The translations under genes were made by a program, and so were the position numbers. Below the pieces are notes generated by a model. That model made no database searches. It had not been told where the DNA came from and worked only from the letters and a program-made list of their open reading frames with translations. Below are positions 23,278-35,001 of a DNA stretch of 64,000 nt, one piece after another (within the stretch, counting starts at the first letter, position 1; every line of letters starts with the position of its first letter). The DNA is taken from the NCBI GenBank assembly GCA_002803225.1, contig NXFV01001146.1, positions 27,291-91,290 of the forward strand, read 5' to 3'. Origin of the DNA: Gamarada debralockiae. Its lineage: Eukaryota > Ascomycota > Leotiomycetes > Helotiales > Hyphodiscaceae.

Positions 23278-24995
23278 CTCCATTCCCTCTGTCTCCTCTG
23301 TTTGCTTACGTCCCTCGATAGAAGGCATCAGTGAGCTTTTTTCTGGCACATCTCCTCTTTTGCTGCTCTCCTCCATTCCCTCTGTCTCCTCTGCATGCTG
23401 ACGTCCCTCGATAGAAGGCATCAGTGAGATTTTTCCTGGCACATCGTCTGGGGGAGAGGAACTAGGAAGGCCTGACACATCGTCTGGGGGAGAAGAACTA
23501 GTAAGGCCTAGCACATCGTCGGGGAGAGAGGAACTAGTAAAGCCAGGCGCATCGTGGTGGGGAGAGGAACTAATAAGGCCTAGCAAATCGTCTCGGAGAG
23601 AAAAACTAGTAAGGCCTGGCACAGCGTGTGGGAGAGAAGAACTAGGAAGGAACGATCCATCTCCGGTCTCATCAAGTCCGAGATTGCTAATGTCCTCGAA
23701 GGATTCGTCGCCCACATCTTCCTCTGTTCCCCATGCCATCTCATCGTCGAAGAATCCGCCCCACGTATCGTCCTCTACATCTGCCGCACCTGCCATACCT
23801 GTGAGTCGCTGCAAGAACCATTGCATTTCCAATAGAGTGTAGCTTGGTAGGGGTAGTTCGTCTGGATCATCGGTTGTTATTGTAAAGCAGTCACCGGTGC
23901 GGATATAGGCAGGCTTGTCGTCGGCGCGGAGGTCGCACAAGCGGGCTCCCTTGTATTTCCAGCCACCTTTGGTTGAATCTGGTTTGCGAAGGAGGGAGAT
24001 CCGAAGAGATTGTTGGTTGGTTTGCCAGAAGAATCGGACTGTCAGAGATTTCTTGTCTTCAGGATCGGAGATTGGTTGAAGAGCAAATGCTCCGTTGTTC
24101 CAGAGACAATGTGCGTCTCTTGAGAGAGTAATGAGATTTTTTGTAGTCTCTACTCCTGGTCCTTCTGAAAGGCTGGGAAATACTACTGCTTTCCAGGCGT
24201 CAATCTTCTCTGTAGGCCAAAAGTGCTTCAGAGTACTCCAAAAGAGTTGCCGCTTGCCATTCAGCGTTTCTTTTCCCATAAGGGAGAATGGGTAGATATG
24301 CGCAACTTCGAGAGCCTCGCCCATGTTCGTAAGTACGCAGCGAGAATCATCTCGTTTTTTTGCCTAAACTTTATTAGTAACAACTTTGCAATGTAACAGG
24401 GAGTATTTTAGACTTACCTTACGCTTTTCTTTCTTAGAGCGCTCCTCAGAGGGTTCCTCAGTAAGCTTTTGCTTTTTGGATTGCGAATATTCTTCTTGTT
24501 CTCGTACTCTTTTCAGAGATGGAGAAACCATGGCAGCTCCTGGTGAAGATTGCGCTGCTGGTGAAGATTGCGCTCCTGGTGAAGAATGTGCTCCTGATGA
24601 GGACGGTCGTAGCATTTGACCAATTGACGATGGCGATAGCGATGGTGAATTGTTTGGCGTTGTTGTAGTTGAAGTTGAACCCAATCGAGTTTGAGTCCCT
24701 GAAATATTAACTATGGCATAAAGGAGCTTGATAGTATTAACTTACAGGCTCCAATCATCAGTGGGGTTAAATGATACAACGATCTTACCCCCAAGCGGTC
24801 CCCTTCTTCTATCAACAATTTCAGCATGCCAAGGTCACACAACTGGCATGCTGCCCAGAAATGCTTTGGTACTGAGGTTTTGAGCATTTTATGCAATTCC
24901 TTCAGAAGGGCTTGACGCTCTGCGCTTGGTTGGTTGTAATCCTCCGCTGTTGGCTCCGGCTGGCCGCCTGTTGGCTGCTGCTGAGATGACGCCAT
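23251..24995 (-). CDS. HNH endonuclease-domain protein with repetitive tail
   Basis: Exons 24995..24746, 24698..24418 and 24363..23251 give 547 residues, with clean GTAAGT/CAG and GTAAGT/TAG introns in phase. The HNH_2-like domain is in exon 3: RCVLTN, then EVAHIYPFSL and RDAHCLWNNGAFAL supply the catalytic-type H, N and H residues. The N-terminal part is low-complexity (SSPGAQSSPAAQSSPG). The C-terminus has about five 12-residue repeats (for example LTSSSPPDDVSG) and two roughly 30-residue repeats containing SLMPSIEGR. Such HNH proteins are numerous in fungal genomes; their role is unclear. A truncated copy of this locus appears at 26983-27139. Confidence 0.85.
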
Positions 24996-25593
24996 TGCTT
25001 GACTTCGATTTCGGTACAAGTAGTAGTAGAGGAGAAAGCTGTTGACTTTGGTATTGCAGTGTTTGAGATAAGAGGAAGGTCAACTTCGATTTCGGTGAAA
25101 GGTGAGGAAAGGTGTTGAGTCAGGAAGGTGATGAAGGTGTGGTTGCAATGAGTCAGGGAGAAAGTTTCGTCAGGAAATATTGCACGGTAGTGGGAACGTG
25201 ACTCACAGCCTCGCCTCGCTCAGCGACGAAAGTCGGGTGCGAACATCTCTGGGCCGCATCTCTCGGAAAGTTGAAGTTTCCGAAGCTCATACGCGAAAAT
25301 TGCGCGAGGCTGCGCTGAGATTTGGTTGGAGACTTCTCCTGCGATGCGGAAGACACTTCCTCAGCAGACGAGAGCAAACAGAACATGTCCGCGAGATGAT
25401 CTCTATGGAGAGCTGTGCAATTGAACTCGGGTCTGTTCTTGGATACGAACGAGATGTCACTGCTGTCGGATTGTCACTTGCCGATGGGCCATTTGAGATT
25501 TGTTTCATCTCAACATCGTCGACGTCAAGAAGACTGTCTTCTTTACTTTACATACTAACTCACAGCAACTAACTGTATAACAATCCCGCAATC
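24996..25593. other. divergent intergenic region (HNH gene and SDR gene)
   Basis: About 600 bp holding both promoters. A 15-bp phrase at 25200-25214 (GACTCACAGCCTCGC, followed by CAGCGAC) recurs at 27125-27139. Overlapping frames on both strands (25180..25572 and 25386..25153) have no motif and are not called. Confidence 0.4.
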
Positions 25594-26720
25594 ATGTGGA
25601 ATCCATTCCATTACTTCAATCTGTAAGTGTGCCACGCACCTTTCAATGACAAGCACAGCTAACTACCACGCAGTCCATCATCCTTCCTCACAACCTTCCT
25701 CAGATCCCAATTCACGACCCTCCCCTACCCAACACACTCCTTTGCCGGCCAAACCATCGTTATTACAGGCGCTAACACAGGTCTCGGTCTCGAAGCAGCG
25801 CGGCATTTCGTCCGCTTGGGCGCAGCCAAGGTAATTCTCGGCTGCCGCTCTCTAGACAAGGGCTTCAATGCCAAAAAGGACATCCAACACTCCTTCCAAG
25901 CCGATCCCGGTGTTATAGAAGTCTGGGAAGTCGATTTGAACAGCTATGCGAGCGTGAAAGCGTTCTGCAAGAAGGTTGTTGGGTTGGAGAGGGTCGATGC
26001 GATTGTAGAGAATGCGGGCGTCGCGACGCCTGATTTTGAGTTGGCGGAGGAGATAGAGAAGACTATTACGGTTAATGTTATCAGCACTTTTTTGATGGCG
26101 TTTCTTGTGCTGCCGAAGTTGAGGGAGAGTGCGGTGAAGTATAATATGGTGCCACGGCTTACGATTGTTGCGAGTGATGCGCATGAGCAGGCATGTCCAC
26201 TTCATTCTCTTGTCAGTTTTGCAGAGGGGTGGAGGCTGATGATGGTGTGATGTGGCAGGCCAGCTTCAGAGAGCAGAATGCGTCAAAAATATTTGACGTC
26301 TGGAAGTCCGACAAGTACCAGCCGGACCGCTACAACGTTTCCAAACTCCTCGAGATCCTCACTATCCGCTCCCTCGCGCCCGCCATGACTGCCTCTGGCA
26401 AACCTGCCGTTATCCTCAACACTCTCACACCTGGATTCTGCCATAGCGAACTGATGCGACATGCTGTGTTTCCGTTAAACTTTCTGGGTTGGATAGGCAA
26501 GAAACTCATTGGGAGGACGACGGAGATGGGGAGCAGGACACTGGTGGCGGCGGCGTGTGCGGGCGAGGAAAGCCATGGGGAATATATGACGGATTGTAAA
26601 GTTGGGGAAGTAAGTGCGTGGGTTAGGAGTGAGAAGGGGGTGGAGACGCAGAGGAGGGTGTATGATGAGCTATTGGGGGTGTTGGAGGGCATTGAGCCTG
26701 GTGTTACTAAGAATATTTAG
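25594..26720 (+). CDS. short-chain dehydrogenase/reductase (SDR)
   Basis: Exons 25594..25622, 25674..26190 and 26259..26720 give 335 residues. The Rossmann motif TGANTGLG, the NAG motif (VENAGVA) and the active-site YNVSK are present, with IVASDAHEQ at the position of the catalytic serine. This fits the NAD(P)-dependent SDR class related to WW-domain oxidoreductase/retinol dehydrogenase-like proteins; the substrate is unknown. Intron 1 is canonical (GTAAGT, CTAAC, CGCAG). Intron 2 (26191..26258) begins with GC instead of GT (CAG|GCATGT to GGCAG). The nearest GT donor breaks the frame, so a GC-AG intron is the best reading. Confidence 0.9.
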
Positions 26721-26982
26721 GGAATAGAATGAAATTTTTGTATCAGTGATCTAGGTCTTCGACCCGCAGAAGCGCTGTCTTTGCCTCATGGTCCCGATAC
26801 CTCTCCCTTGATCAATCGTTGAGAGAATTTGAGCTGTCAAGATTCCCTTAGGCATTTGATGCGGTAATGGAAGGAACCATACCATTTTCATACAGGTCTG
26901 GATGGAACCATGGCAAATGCCTTGGAACCTAGTCACGTGGTTTGTGGCCAATCACTAGATATAAGGCGTGACCAGGCGGATA

Positions 26983-27139
26983 CCACTGATACAATACATA
27001 ACCACTTTCATTCCTCTCCTCCCCTTCTCCCCTTCCGTCCTCCTGCTAGTCTTACATAACCGCTCCTTCTGTGCTGCTTTGGTCTTCGGCTCGCAGAAGC
27101 GCCCCAATTGACTCCTATTCAGCCGACTCACAGCCTCGC
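26983..27139. repeat. truncated copy of the HNH locus (dispersed repeat, copy B)
   Basis: 26983-27078 matches 23182-23277 over 96 bp with three transitions. On the minus strand it still reads the HNH C-terminus SSTEGAVM then TAA, against SSTEGTVM in the intact gene. After about 46 unrelated bases, 27125-27139 matches the HNH upstream sequence 25200-25214 in the same order and orientation. The roughly 1.9 kb that lies between these segments at the intact locus is missing. Confidence 0.7.
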
Positions 27140-27200
27140 ACAGCGACCGAATTAGACCTCGGTTTAACGGCAAACGTAGCCTTGCATGACACACCACCTC

Positions 27201-27210
27201 CTGTATATAA
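27201..27210 (+). promoter_or_regulatory. TATA-like element before the racemase gene
   Basis: TGTATATAAC about 95 bp before the start codon, a usual position for a fungal TATA element. Assigned by sequence only. Confidence 0.35.
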
Positions 27211-27300
27211 CTTCAACAATGCTATCCTGCATTATCGTCTCCCTCCCATTCCTCCCTCTCTTTCTCAATACCCTAAATCATTTCGCCCATTTTATTAATC

Positions 27301-28561
27301 ATGACATCTCCACCTCCTTTAACAGGCCTCCGAGTCCTCGAATTCGCTGGCCTGGCCCCAGGTAACACCGCCCCGCATTCTGCAATTGTAAGGACATAGT
27401 TTGTTGATGATGACCATAGGCCCGTTTGCAGGACTTCTGCTGGCAGACAACGGCGCCTCAGTCCTCCGCATCGACCGCGCAGCTCCCTCCCCAAACCCCG
27501 CACCAACATCCGACCTTCTTACACGACACAAAGCCTCTATCGCCGTAGACTTAAAATCCCCCTCTGGAATCGCCTTCATAAAATCGCTCATCCCACACAC
27601 CGATATAGTAATCGATCCTTTCCGGCCCGGCGTCCTCGAGAAGCTAGGTCTCGGACCAGATATTCTACTGGGGATCAATGAGAGGATTATTGTTGGCCGC
27701 ATGACCGGGTTTAGGAGGGATGGGAGATATAAAAATATGGCGGGTCATGATATCAACTATATTGCGGTCTCGGGCGCACTGGCTATGCTTGGAAGGAAAG
27801 GAGACAAACCGCTCCCGCCTGCAAATATTTTAGGAGATTTTGCGGGAGGGGGGGCGACGCTTTATCAAGGCATACTCCTCGCTCTCATCGAGAGGGGGAA
27901 GAGCGGGAAGGGGCAAGTTGTTGAAGCAAATATGGTGGATGGCTCGGCATACCTTGTTACGTTCCCGCGAATGTTGATGAAGACGCCCATGTGGAATCGA
28001 CCACGAGGCGAGAACCAGCTTGATAGCGGATGTCCATTTTATGATACGTATGAGACAAAAGATGGAAAGTTCATGGCGGTAGGAGCGTTGGAGCCGCAAT
28101 TTTTCAAGGAGTTGGTGAAAGGGTTAGGGTTGGCTGGGAAGGGGTTGGAGGGGACGAGGCATGATAGAGGGACGTGGCCGGAGATGAAAGCCAATTTCGA
28201 GAGAATTTTTAAGAGCAAGACGAGGAGTGAATGGGAAATGGTTTTTGATGGCACGGATGCGTGCTGTACGCCTGTCCTCGAGTATAGGGAGTTGGAAAAA
28301 GATCCTAATAGGGAGGGCGATCAGAGACCTGCTGTCACGCTGCGAGGTAGTCCCAGCTTGGCGTTGAGTAAGGGACCAGCGTCCAGAGATCCGAGTACCG
28401 GGCAAGGTCCTGGTGTGAAAGGGGAAAGTTATGCTGGGACAGCACTGTATCCGGGTCAAGGAGGAGAGGAGATGTTGAAGCAGTGGGTAGGGTGGAAACG
28501 AGGGAAGGAGTATGAGGTTGAGAATGGTGGGTTGGTAAGGAAAGAGTCTTCGAAATTATGA
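27301..28561 (+). CDS. CoA-transferase family III / alpha-methylacyl-CoA racemase-like
   Basis: Exons 27301..27361 and 27420..28561 (58-nt intron) give 400 residues. The N-terminus [17 protein letters not shown] and the blocks [18 protein letters not shown] and [12 protein letters not shown] are characteristic of the CaiB-BaiF/AMACR family. H130 and D160, thirty residues apart, fit the catalytic His/Asp pair of the racemase (H126/D156 in the mycobacterial enzyme). AMACR epimerises 2-methylacyl-CoA thioesters before peroxisomal or mitochondrial beta-oxidation. The extreme C-terminus is KESSKL; SKL is a canonical peroxisomal targeting signal type 1, which supports a peroxisomal location. Confidence 0.92.
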
Positions 28562-30380
28562 ATGACTGTTTTAACTCTTCACCGTTTCACTCTTTTTGAG
28601 AAGAAAGTAACCTTCTGACAACGCCCCCACGTCTATGCCCAACACCGCCCGCTTCACCTGAACTCCTCAACCGTGAAATCCTTTTCACTCTCCTTTTCAA
28701 TGGCATCTTGAGCCACCATCCAGCGTCGATTCGGTTCTGTTGATCCCATGGATGAAGGAGAGCTACGAGATGCAAACGCTGAGGCCCAATTAGCCTTGAA
28801 CACCTCGTCAGGTGAAGAGATACTTACTATCAAGCCTCATAAGAAGAATCCCAAACCATAGTTTGGGACGGACTGGGAGGCGGGTTTGGAGGAGGTGAAG
28901 GAGGGTCTTGTCTCGACATGTTCTTGGGCATCTCCTTCGCAACACTCAGAGGCTGACTTCTGAGTTTCTCGGCCATTGTGGTAGAAGTAAGATGTGTGAA
29001 TCGAACAGAAGAGAGGAATTGACTCGAAAAAGCAATTTTGCCTTTTCAGTGACTTTGGAATTGGACCGAGAAGAATTTCTTCAGCCTTCGCTTGGCAAGA
29101 AAAAGCAAATGGGTGGAGTGGAGCGGACAAGTCTGCTATTGGATCGGAGGAAAGCCACTAGGAGAATTTGTCAATGTAGTTCGGTTGCCTTGGAAGAACA
29201 AAGTTGCCCTGATTGATAGATAGAGTTTTTGGAGGCTCTGATCATTCACGGAACTTAAATAGTCTTAGCTTTCCCAACTATTCCACTTTTCTCCGGTTCT
29301 AGAACTCCATCCGTGCAGGAGTCAGAGTGGGTAAGGCAAACTGACATCCTGTCATACTCCTTCCGCTCTTCCCGCGCGGAAGGGAGAGCCTCATTCGAGG
29401 CTACCACCTATGCATAACCTTGATGGCGACCTACCTCACACTCGCTGTCGTTTCGCTTTCCAGTTCTCTTTGTCTCTATCTTTGATATCAGGAACCTTTC
29501 CATCGAACCAATCCACCACGCTGCGATCTCCGAGCGCTTCTGAGTCCGGGCAGCCGCATGAGCCCCACATAAAAAGGGTACCAAAGTCTCACAAACATCT
29601 CGGCGCCGGTGTTACAGAACGTGGCGTTCGCGCGGGTGGGGCAACCCGGTTGCCGGATCGAACAGAAGTTTGTGCCACGTCGATGGCGTGGGGCCCGAAA
29701 GTGCGGTGAAGGGATTGAGGCGACTAATCGTTGCGTTGTCTTTATGCAAGGCTAGCGTACGACGAGGTACAGCTGAAAGACAAGATCTCGTTGTGACATA
29801 GTGAGATCGTAGGATATTTACTCCGATGGCGATGATAGGGAAGTCAATCAAGGAAGCGGGAATTTGCAGAAGAGGTCACGGAAAGAAAAAAAAACGTGTA
29901 TCTTTCTCCGGGAGTTATGAATCACGAGACATAGATGGCGGGGAAGGAGATGAAGAGATGGATGAGGGAATTCTTGCGCAAAATTGCACTATCTAGTAAC
30001 CTGTCTGTGGTATGGTCGGGATGATGGAAACGAAAACATTCAACAAAACCATGATACAACCTGTCAATAATTCGCTACCTTATCGTGTCGAATCGCAGCA
30101 ATTCCATTCGCCTTATGCTTGCCCACCCACCCAGCTTCAGAAAAAATTGAGTGATGCACATCTCTCTTGTCGGTCCTTCACGTCCATCGCCGAGAATCAT
30201 GTATTCCATTACATGCACCAGAAGAGGTATCGTACCAAAAGATGCTCGTGAAAAGGAGGTGTCTAGGGAGCCAGCACATCTTGTCATATACTGTGAAGAT
30301 CTATGTCGTTTGGACTGCCTCGTTTCGGGTACCTTGTTTGCTGGAAGGACATATGCGTTTGTGCGAGAGGAGAAGATTCC
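28562..30380. other. intergenic, possible small gene on minus strand
   Basis: 1.8 kb between the racemase and VPS1 3' ends. A possible short minus-strand gene lies at 28654-28976 (listed separately). The rest, including frames 29410..29709 and 30012..30397, shows nothing I can support. Confidence 0.4.
28654..28976 (-). CDS. possible small protein gene, structure uncertain
   Basis: Two pieces look coding. A 48-codon frame from ATG 28976 to TGA 28830 starts MAEKLRSQPLSVAKEMPKN and is proline-rich. A second piece, 28778..28654, reads FASRSSPSSMGSTEPNRRW and ends VEEFR. A good 49-nt intron (GTAAGT at 28827, CTCAG at 28780) lies between, but in phase it joins the second piece only to ATG 28840 (MRLD), not to the longer first frame. 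Either the gene is just 45 residues, or a frame change separates its halves. No family recognised. Confidence 0.3.
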
Positions 30381-32687
30381 TTATTGTACTTGACTGACGA
30401 TTTCACTTGCACGTGACAGAGACTCGACCATTTGTTGGCATTCCTTTCTTCGACGGATGGTATAGTCGCTTTCCTTGAGAAGTTCGTCAAGTGTGTCGGT
30501 TCTGTACATGTTCTCGAGCAGTTCTCGTTGCATCTCATCCTTTGTGAATCTGCACGTGGTTAGCTTTGCCTATGAAAGCTGCCGGAAAGACTTACTGGAC
30601 CAAGTTGAGCATAATAGCTTTGGGCACCATATCAATCATTGTCTTCTTCACGATGTTGTAGTATGAGTTGATCAGGAGTTCTAACGAGGTTAGCAGAAGC
30701 ACACAAGAGTGAAGATTGATGTTTCACTTACTGATAATCTCAACCTCGATGTTCTCTCTCTCTGACAAGGTGCCAGATGCCTTGAGAGTTGGCGGCGGAG
30801 CTTCCATGGCTGCCATCTTCTTCTTGTTCTTGGATGCAAAGAAGCTGCCAAAGAATCCGCCATTTGCGTCGCCTCCCATGGCATCCATGGTCGGACTAGC
30901 TGTTCTGACTGGTGTTGCCGAAGCGGGTAATGGCTTGCCAGTCTTGGGATCAACTTGGACTGGCTTTGAGACATTGTGTCTTTCATTGACAATCGCCATG
31001 GCTCTGTGTCCATTCAAGAAGTCTGGGTGGCCAGTATTAATATAGGTAGACTCCATAGCAACCAAATCCTTCACAAGCTTGTTCGTAGGGTCCATGACCT
31101 TCTTGAAGAAAGCGACGACCACTTGATGGAACTTCTCCTTGAGTTGAGGATAGCGTCGGAACAATGGTTTGTTAAGTAATTGTGTGAGGATGCGGACGAG
31201 TTCGTCATAGACTAGCGAAACGCACTTCAAGCTAGGCTCTTCCAAGCGCTTGATTTGTTGCTTCACGATGAGTTCGAAAGCAGTAGTACCGACGAAGAGA
31301 GATGGGGAGGATCCGGAAGAGTTGTAGAGAATAGTTCTGATGTCGATGTCCTTGACCTGATCGAATGGGTCCACAGCCTTAACACCATTGGAGTATAACT
31401 CGTGGAAAACGAAGCTGATTCTGGCACCACCCGAAAGTTCCACGCTCGACAATTCTGTGTTGTTTCCCTCTAGGACTGTTCGCCACTCGTTGGAGAATTC
31501 AGTGATGATGTTAAGGACAATGTTTCCGCTGTTCCCGAGCATGGAGTCACCAAGGCCTTGGAGTTCCGTCGTATACTTCTGTAACGAAGCAGAAATGCGA
31601 GCTTTGATATCTGGCAGAGTCTGCTTAATGTGCATCATCAAGATGAGATTAAGCTTTCTCGCCAAGTATGGAGTTCCGCAGTATGAGCTCTTGTTTCGGT
31701 ATGCCTTGTGGTTCTCGAAAAAGTTCTTCTCGTTCTCTAACGCCGCTACGATTGCCTTCTTGTTATCGATATCGCGCTGACCTCTGTTCACAACTGGGAC
31801 GTATCCTAACCTAAGAGGGATGATTCGTCCAGCCAGGATATCAACGACATCAGTACCCTCGTCCATCAAATCAACCTTTGTGAGAACACCGATTGTGCGC
31901 TGACCCTCGGGATCGACTTCTCGTGCCAGCTTCAGACCATCCGAATTTGCCAAATCGGTATTCGCACCTGTGACTGCAAGGATGATAGCGTTTGGCTTGC
32001 TGATCTGCTTAAGCACCATCTCCCTAATTTGTCTCTCGATATCTCTTGGTTGATCACCGACCGGGACCTTTGTCAAACCGGGTAAATCGACGAGTGTGAG
32101 GGTAAGGACGTTGGGAGAGTATATTCGGAGGTTGATGGGAGCGGGAGAGATGCCGGCATTGCGACCAGTCTTTGCTTCTGTCTCTTTGACGATTTCATCT
32201 CGAATCTTGTTGAAGTCGTAGAACTTCTGGCCAGGAATGTGAAGAAACTCGCCCCACTCATCAGCATTTGCTTCCTTATCGGCTCCTGCAGATATATCCT
32301 CCTTTACTCCATTCGTCTTCGCCTTGGCTCCTTCGCGGTTGATGAGTTGAAGGACGAGCGGCCGTCTGGTGACAATACCGGTGCCTCGAGGTAAGCTGTA
32401 TTGATATGTTAGTTGTGTCCTGCCTTGAGGATATGTGGTTGTCTTACAAGTCGCGTCCCACTATGTTCTCCAGCACTGAACTCTTTCCACTCGACTGACT
32501 GCCCACCACCACTATTTGAGGAAGATCGATAGGGTTCTGTACGCCAACTGTCGTGAAGACATCTTGGAGTTTGTTTACCAGTCTGCAGGAGTTGTCAGCT
32601 TCGCGCGGCGCAAAACGGAGGGAGTTCAGGGGACACTGACGTTATGAGGCCAGGGTCTGAGATACCGCCTTGCCCTTGAGCGGACAT
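30381..32687 (-). CDS. VPS1: dynamin-related GTPase Vps1
   Basis: Five exons: 32687..32641, 32582..32448, 32395..30732, 30680..30596 and 30549..30381, 699 residues. The GTPase domain shows GSQSSGKS (residues 43-50), [17 protein letters not shown] and TKVDLMDEG. The middle/stalk region follows, then a short low-complexity insert ([20 protein letters not shown]) and the C-terminal GTPase effector domain ([20 protein letters not shown], ending SQVQ). There is no PH or proline-rich domain, as expected for Vps1 rather than classical dynamin. It acts in vacuolar protein sorting, endosome and peroxisome fission. Divergent from the ribokinase gene. Confidence 0.97.
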
Positions 32688-33459
32688 GATGAATATGTTT
32701 GTGTATCTGCAAAGGTAGTTGTTTTGCTGTAGGATTACCAAGATTGATGTGTGTGCGACAATGAAGGGTTATGTGCGAAGAGTTGCGGGTCGCGGGTGTT
32801 CTTTGAATTTCTTACAAGTTGCGTTGCGTACGCTTTAAAGTTGGCGACGATCTGTGGCTGAAATTCAGGTCGCTTGTTGATTCACTGCACAGGCACGTGC
32901 GAGATGTCACTCTCTTTTGCCTCTTTGCGAAACACTTGAGAACCTGGTTCTCTTGTATATTTGTGAGGGGAAGTTGACTTTCTTCCTCAGTTGGCTTTTG
33001 TGTGAGTTGACTCTTCCTTCCTTTTGAGTGATTGGGATAAGATTTGGGTTCTTAAGTGGAATTCCAGTTCTAAATTTAGAGGAAGTCAATCCGCAAAAGT
33101 TGATGAAAATTTTGCCAACTCTGTCTGGATCAACAAGAGTGCTTTCAGGCTTCGGTATTAAGTCGTACTCGTATTTCTTTTACAATATTAACATTGCGAA
33201 TAAGTAAAATCCTCAGTACCATCAGAGCTTACGACGCGTCCCACTCCCAGGCTCCCACATTATCCTCCGGCACGTGAGTCGTTGTGTTCATCCCAATATC
33301 TCCCGCCGTCATCACCACCTCCTTTCCGTTCGCAAGGCTGGGATCTTTCATTGGTACTCGAAGCACGTGCCTGGAATCACTGAACTCCCCGGCTTCTCTC
33401 AAGCTTGCTGGAAGCTAATTTGTAATCCGACTCGACCACTCAACCCCACTGTCAATGAA
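32688..33459. promoter_or_regulatory. divergent promoter region with three CACGTG motifs
   Basis: 772 bp between the VPS1 and ribokinase starts. CACGTG occurs near 32893, 33272 and 33366, a site type bound by bHLH factors in fungi. No gene is seen here. Confidence 0.35.
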
Positions 33460-34604
33460 ATGGCTTCCAAAATCATAACAATAATCGGCTCCCTGAACAC
33501 CGAGTAAGTAGATCTCGTGAGGTACTCTTTCCTATTCTATCCCATTTCCCGAGTTCTCCTGCCGACAAAGAGAATGCCATCAGAGTTCAAAGCCCCGGAA
33601 ACCTCACTTGACCCCCCCTTTCTGTTAAGCAAATGCTGACTCTGGGATTTCATAGTCTGGTGACAGTGACCCCTCGAGTACCATCTGGAGGGGAGACGCT
33701 CACCGCATCATCCTTCTCCACAGGCTCAGGCGGAAAAGGAGCGAACCAAGCTGTAGCATGCGCTCGTCTCTCTCGCCCCAATCCCAAAACCACATCGTCT
33801 CTATCCCCTTCCGGTGTCCAGGTCCGGATGGTCGGAGCCGTAGGATCTGATGAGTTCGGTCCTGCTTTGGTCCAAGGCATGAAAGCTGACGGTATTGATA
33901 CTTCCGGTGTGAAAGTGGTAGACGGCGAAACGACGGGCGTAGCAGTCATTCTTGTGGAGGAGAGCAGTGGTGAGAATAGGATTTTGTTAAATCCGGGGGC
34001 GAATCATACCCTCCAGCCCACCGACTTCACAACCGCATCGAGTCTTGGATCTCCACTCCCCGATCTAATAATCATGCAACTAGAAATCCCCCTCCCAACT
34101 GTCCTCCAAATTTTTGCTACAGCCAAAGAAGCAGGTGTGGGTGTGCTGCTTAATCCCGCTCCTGCAGTGAAGTTGCCTGAGGATGCATATGAGGCGATCA
34201 CGCATTTAGTTGTGAACGAAAGCGAGGCGGCCATTCTCACAGGGCGGAAAGTGCAAGATGTTGAGAAGGACGGCTTTGAATGGGATGTTGTTGCAAAAGA
34301 GTTGTTGTCGAGGGGAGTGAAGAATGTTGTCGTGACGTTAGGAGCTAAGGGTGCTTTCTTCGCAAGTGCTGGACAGGAAGGACGGTATGTGAGAGCTGAG
34401 AAAGTGGCGAGGGTTGTGGATACAACGGCGGCGGGTGATACGTTTGTCGGCGCTTATGCGGTGAATGTAGTAAGGAAAGGAGGGAGGGGGGAAGTGAGCG
34501 AAGAGGATGTGAGGTTAGCTTGCAGAGCTGCGGGGAGGACGGTGGAAAAGAAGGGGGCTCAGAGTGCGATTCCTTGGGCTGACGAAGTTGATCGTAACTC
34601 ATAA
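33460..34604 (+). CDS. RBK1: ribokinase (PfkB family)
   Basis: Exons 33460..33503 and 33656..34604 (152-nt intron, GTAAGT to CATAG) give 330 residues. The N-terminal strand IITIIGSLNTDLV, the sugar-binding GGKGANQA (residues 40-47) and the C-terminal DTTAAGDTFVGAYAV with catalytic D276 are diagnostic. The enzyme phosphorylates D-ribose at O5 with ATP, feeding the pentose phosphate pathway; it is cytosolic. The length is normal for the family. The intron sits between the first strand-loop and the rest of the domain, and the joined codon restores the conserved Asp of SLNTD. Confidence 0.93.
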
Positions 34605-35001
34605 CCAACATAAATAGATGAACTAATGAATGAAAAGTAGTAAATGATAAATTTCATCGATTGTTTGATTGATGAGTTTCGTGCGACATACAACCCCCAA
34701 TGCATCTATCATGCCATGCCATTCATCAGTGAACCTAAGCCCTAACCCCATCCCGAAACAATCTATCCCCGCAGTGCAGCCAAAGTCAACGTCTAAGCAA
34801 CACAGTGAAAGAATCCTAACTCCGCATCGCTGTGCCCACACAAACACCAATCAAATGCCAGCCCCCAAAATGCTCCCTTCCCCATCCATCACTCATTTCA
34901 TGCCTCCCAAATTCGCCTTCCTATGTGATATGCAGTTCAGTGAAATATGACAAGTGTGCCGGGTCGGTCTATGCTATGGTCTTGTATTGTAAATAGGAAG
35001 G
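34605..35001. other. intergenic between convergent genes
   Basis: About 400 bp between the ribokinase and GID7 stops. No gene seen. Confidence 0.4.

Larger units (their letters stand above)
26721..27300. other. intergenic with HNH-locus fragment and racemase promoter
   Basis: Contains the truncated HNH-locus copy (26983-27139). A 22-bp phrase GGTCTTCG...CGCAGAAGCGC appears twice, near 26754 and 27090, with two differences. The final 150 bp are the promoter of the next gene. Confidence 0.5.
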
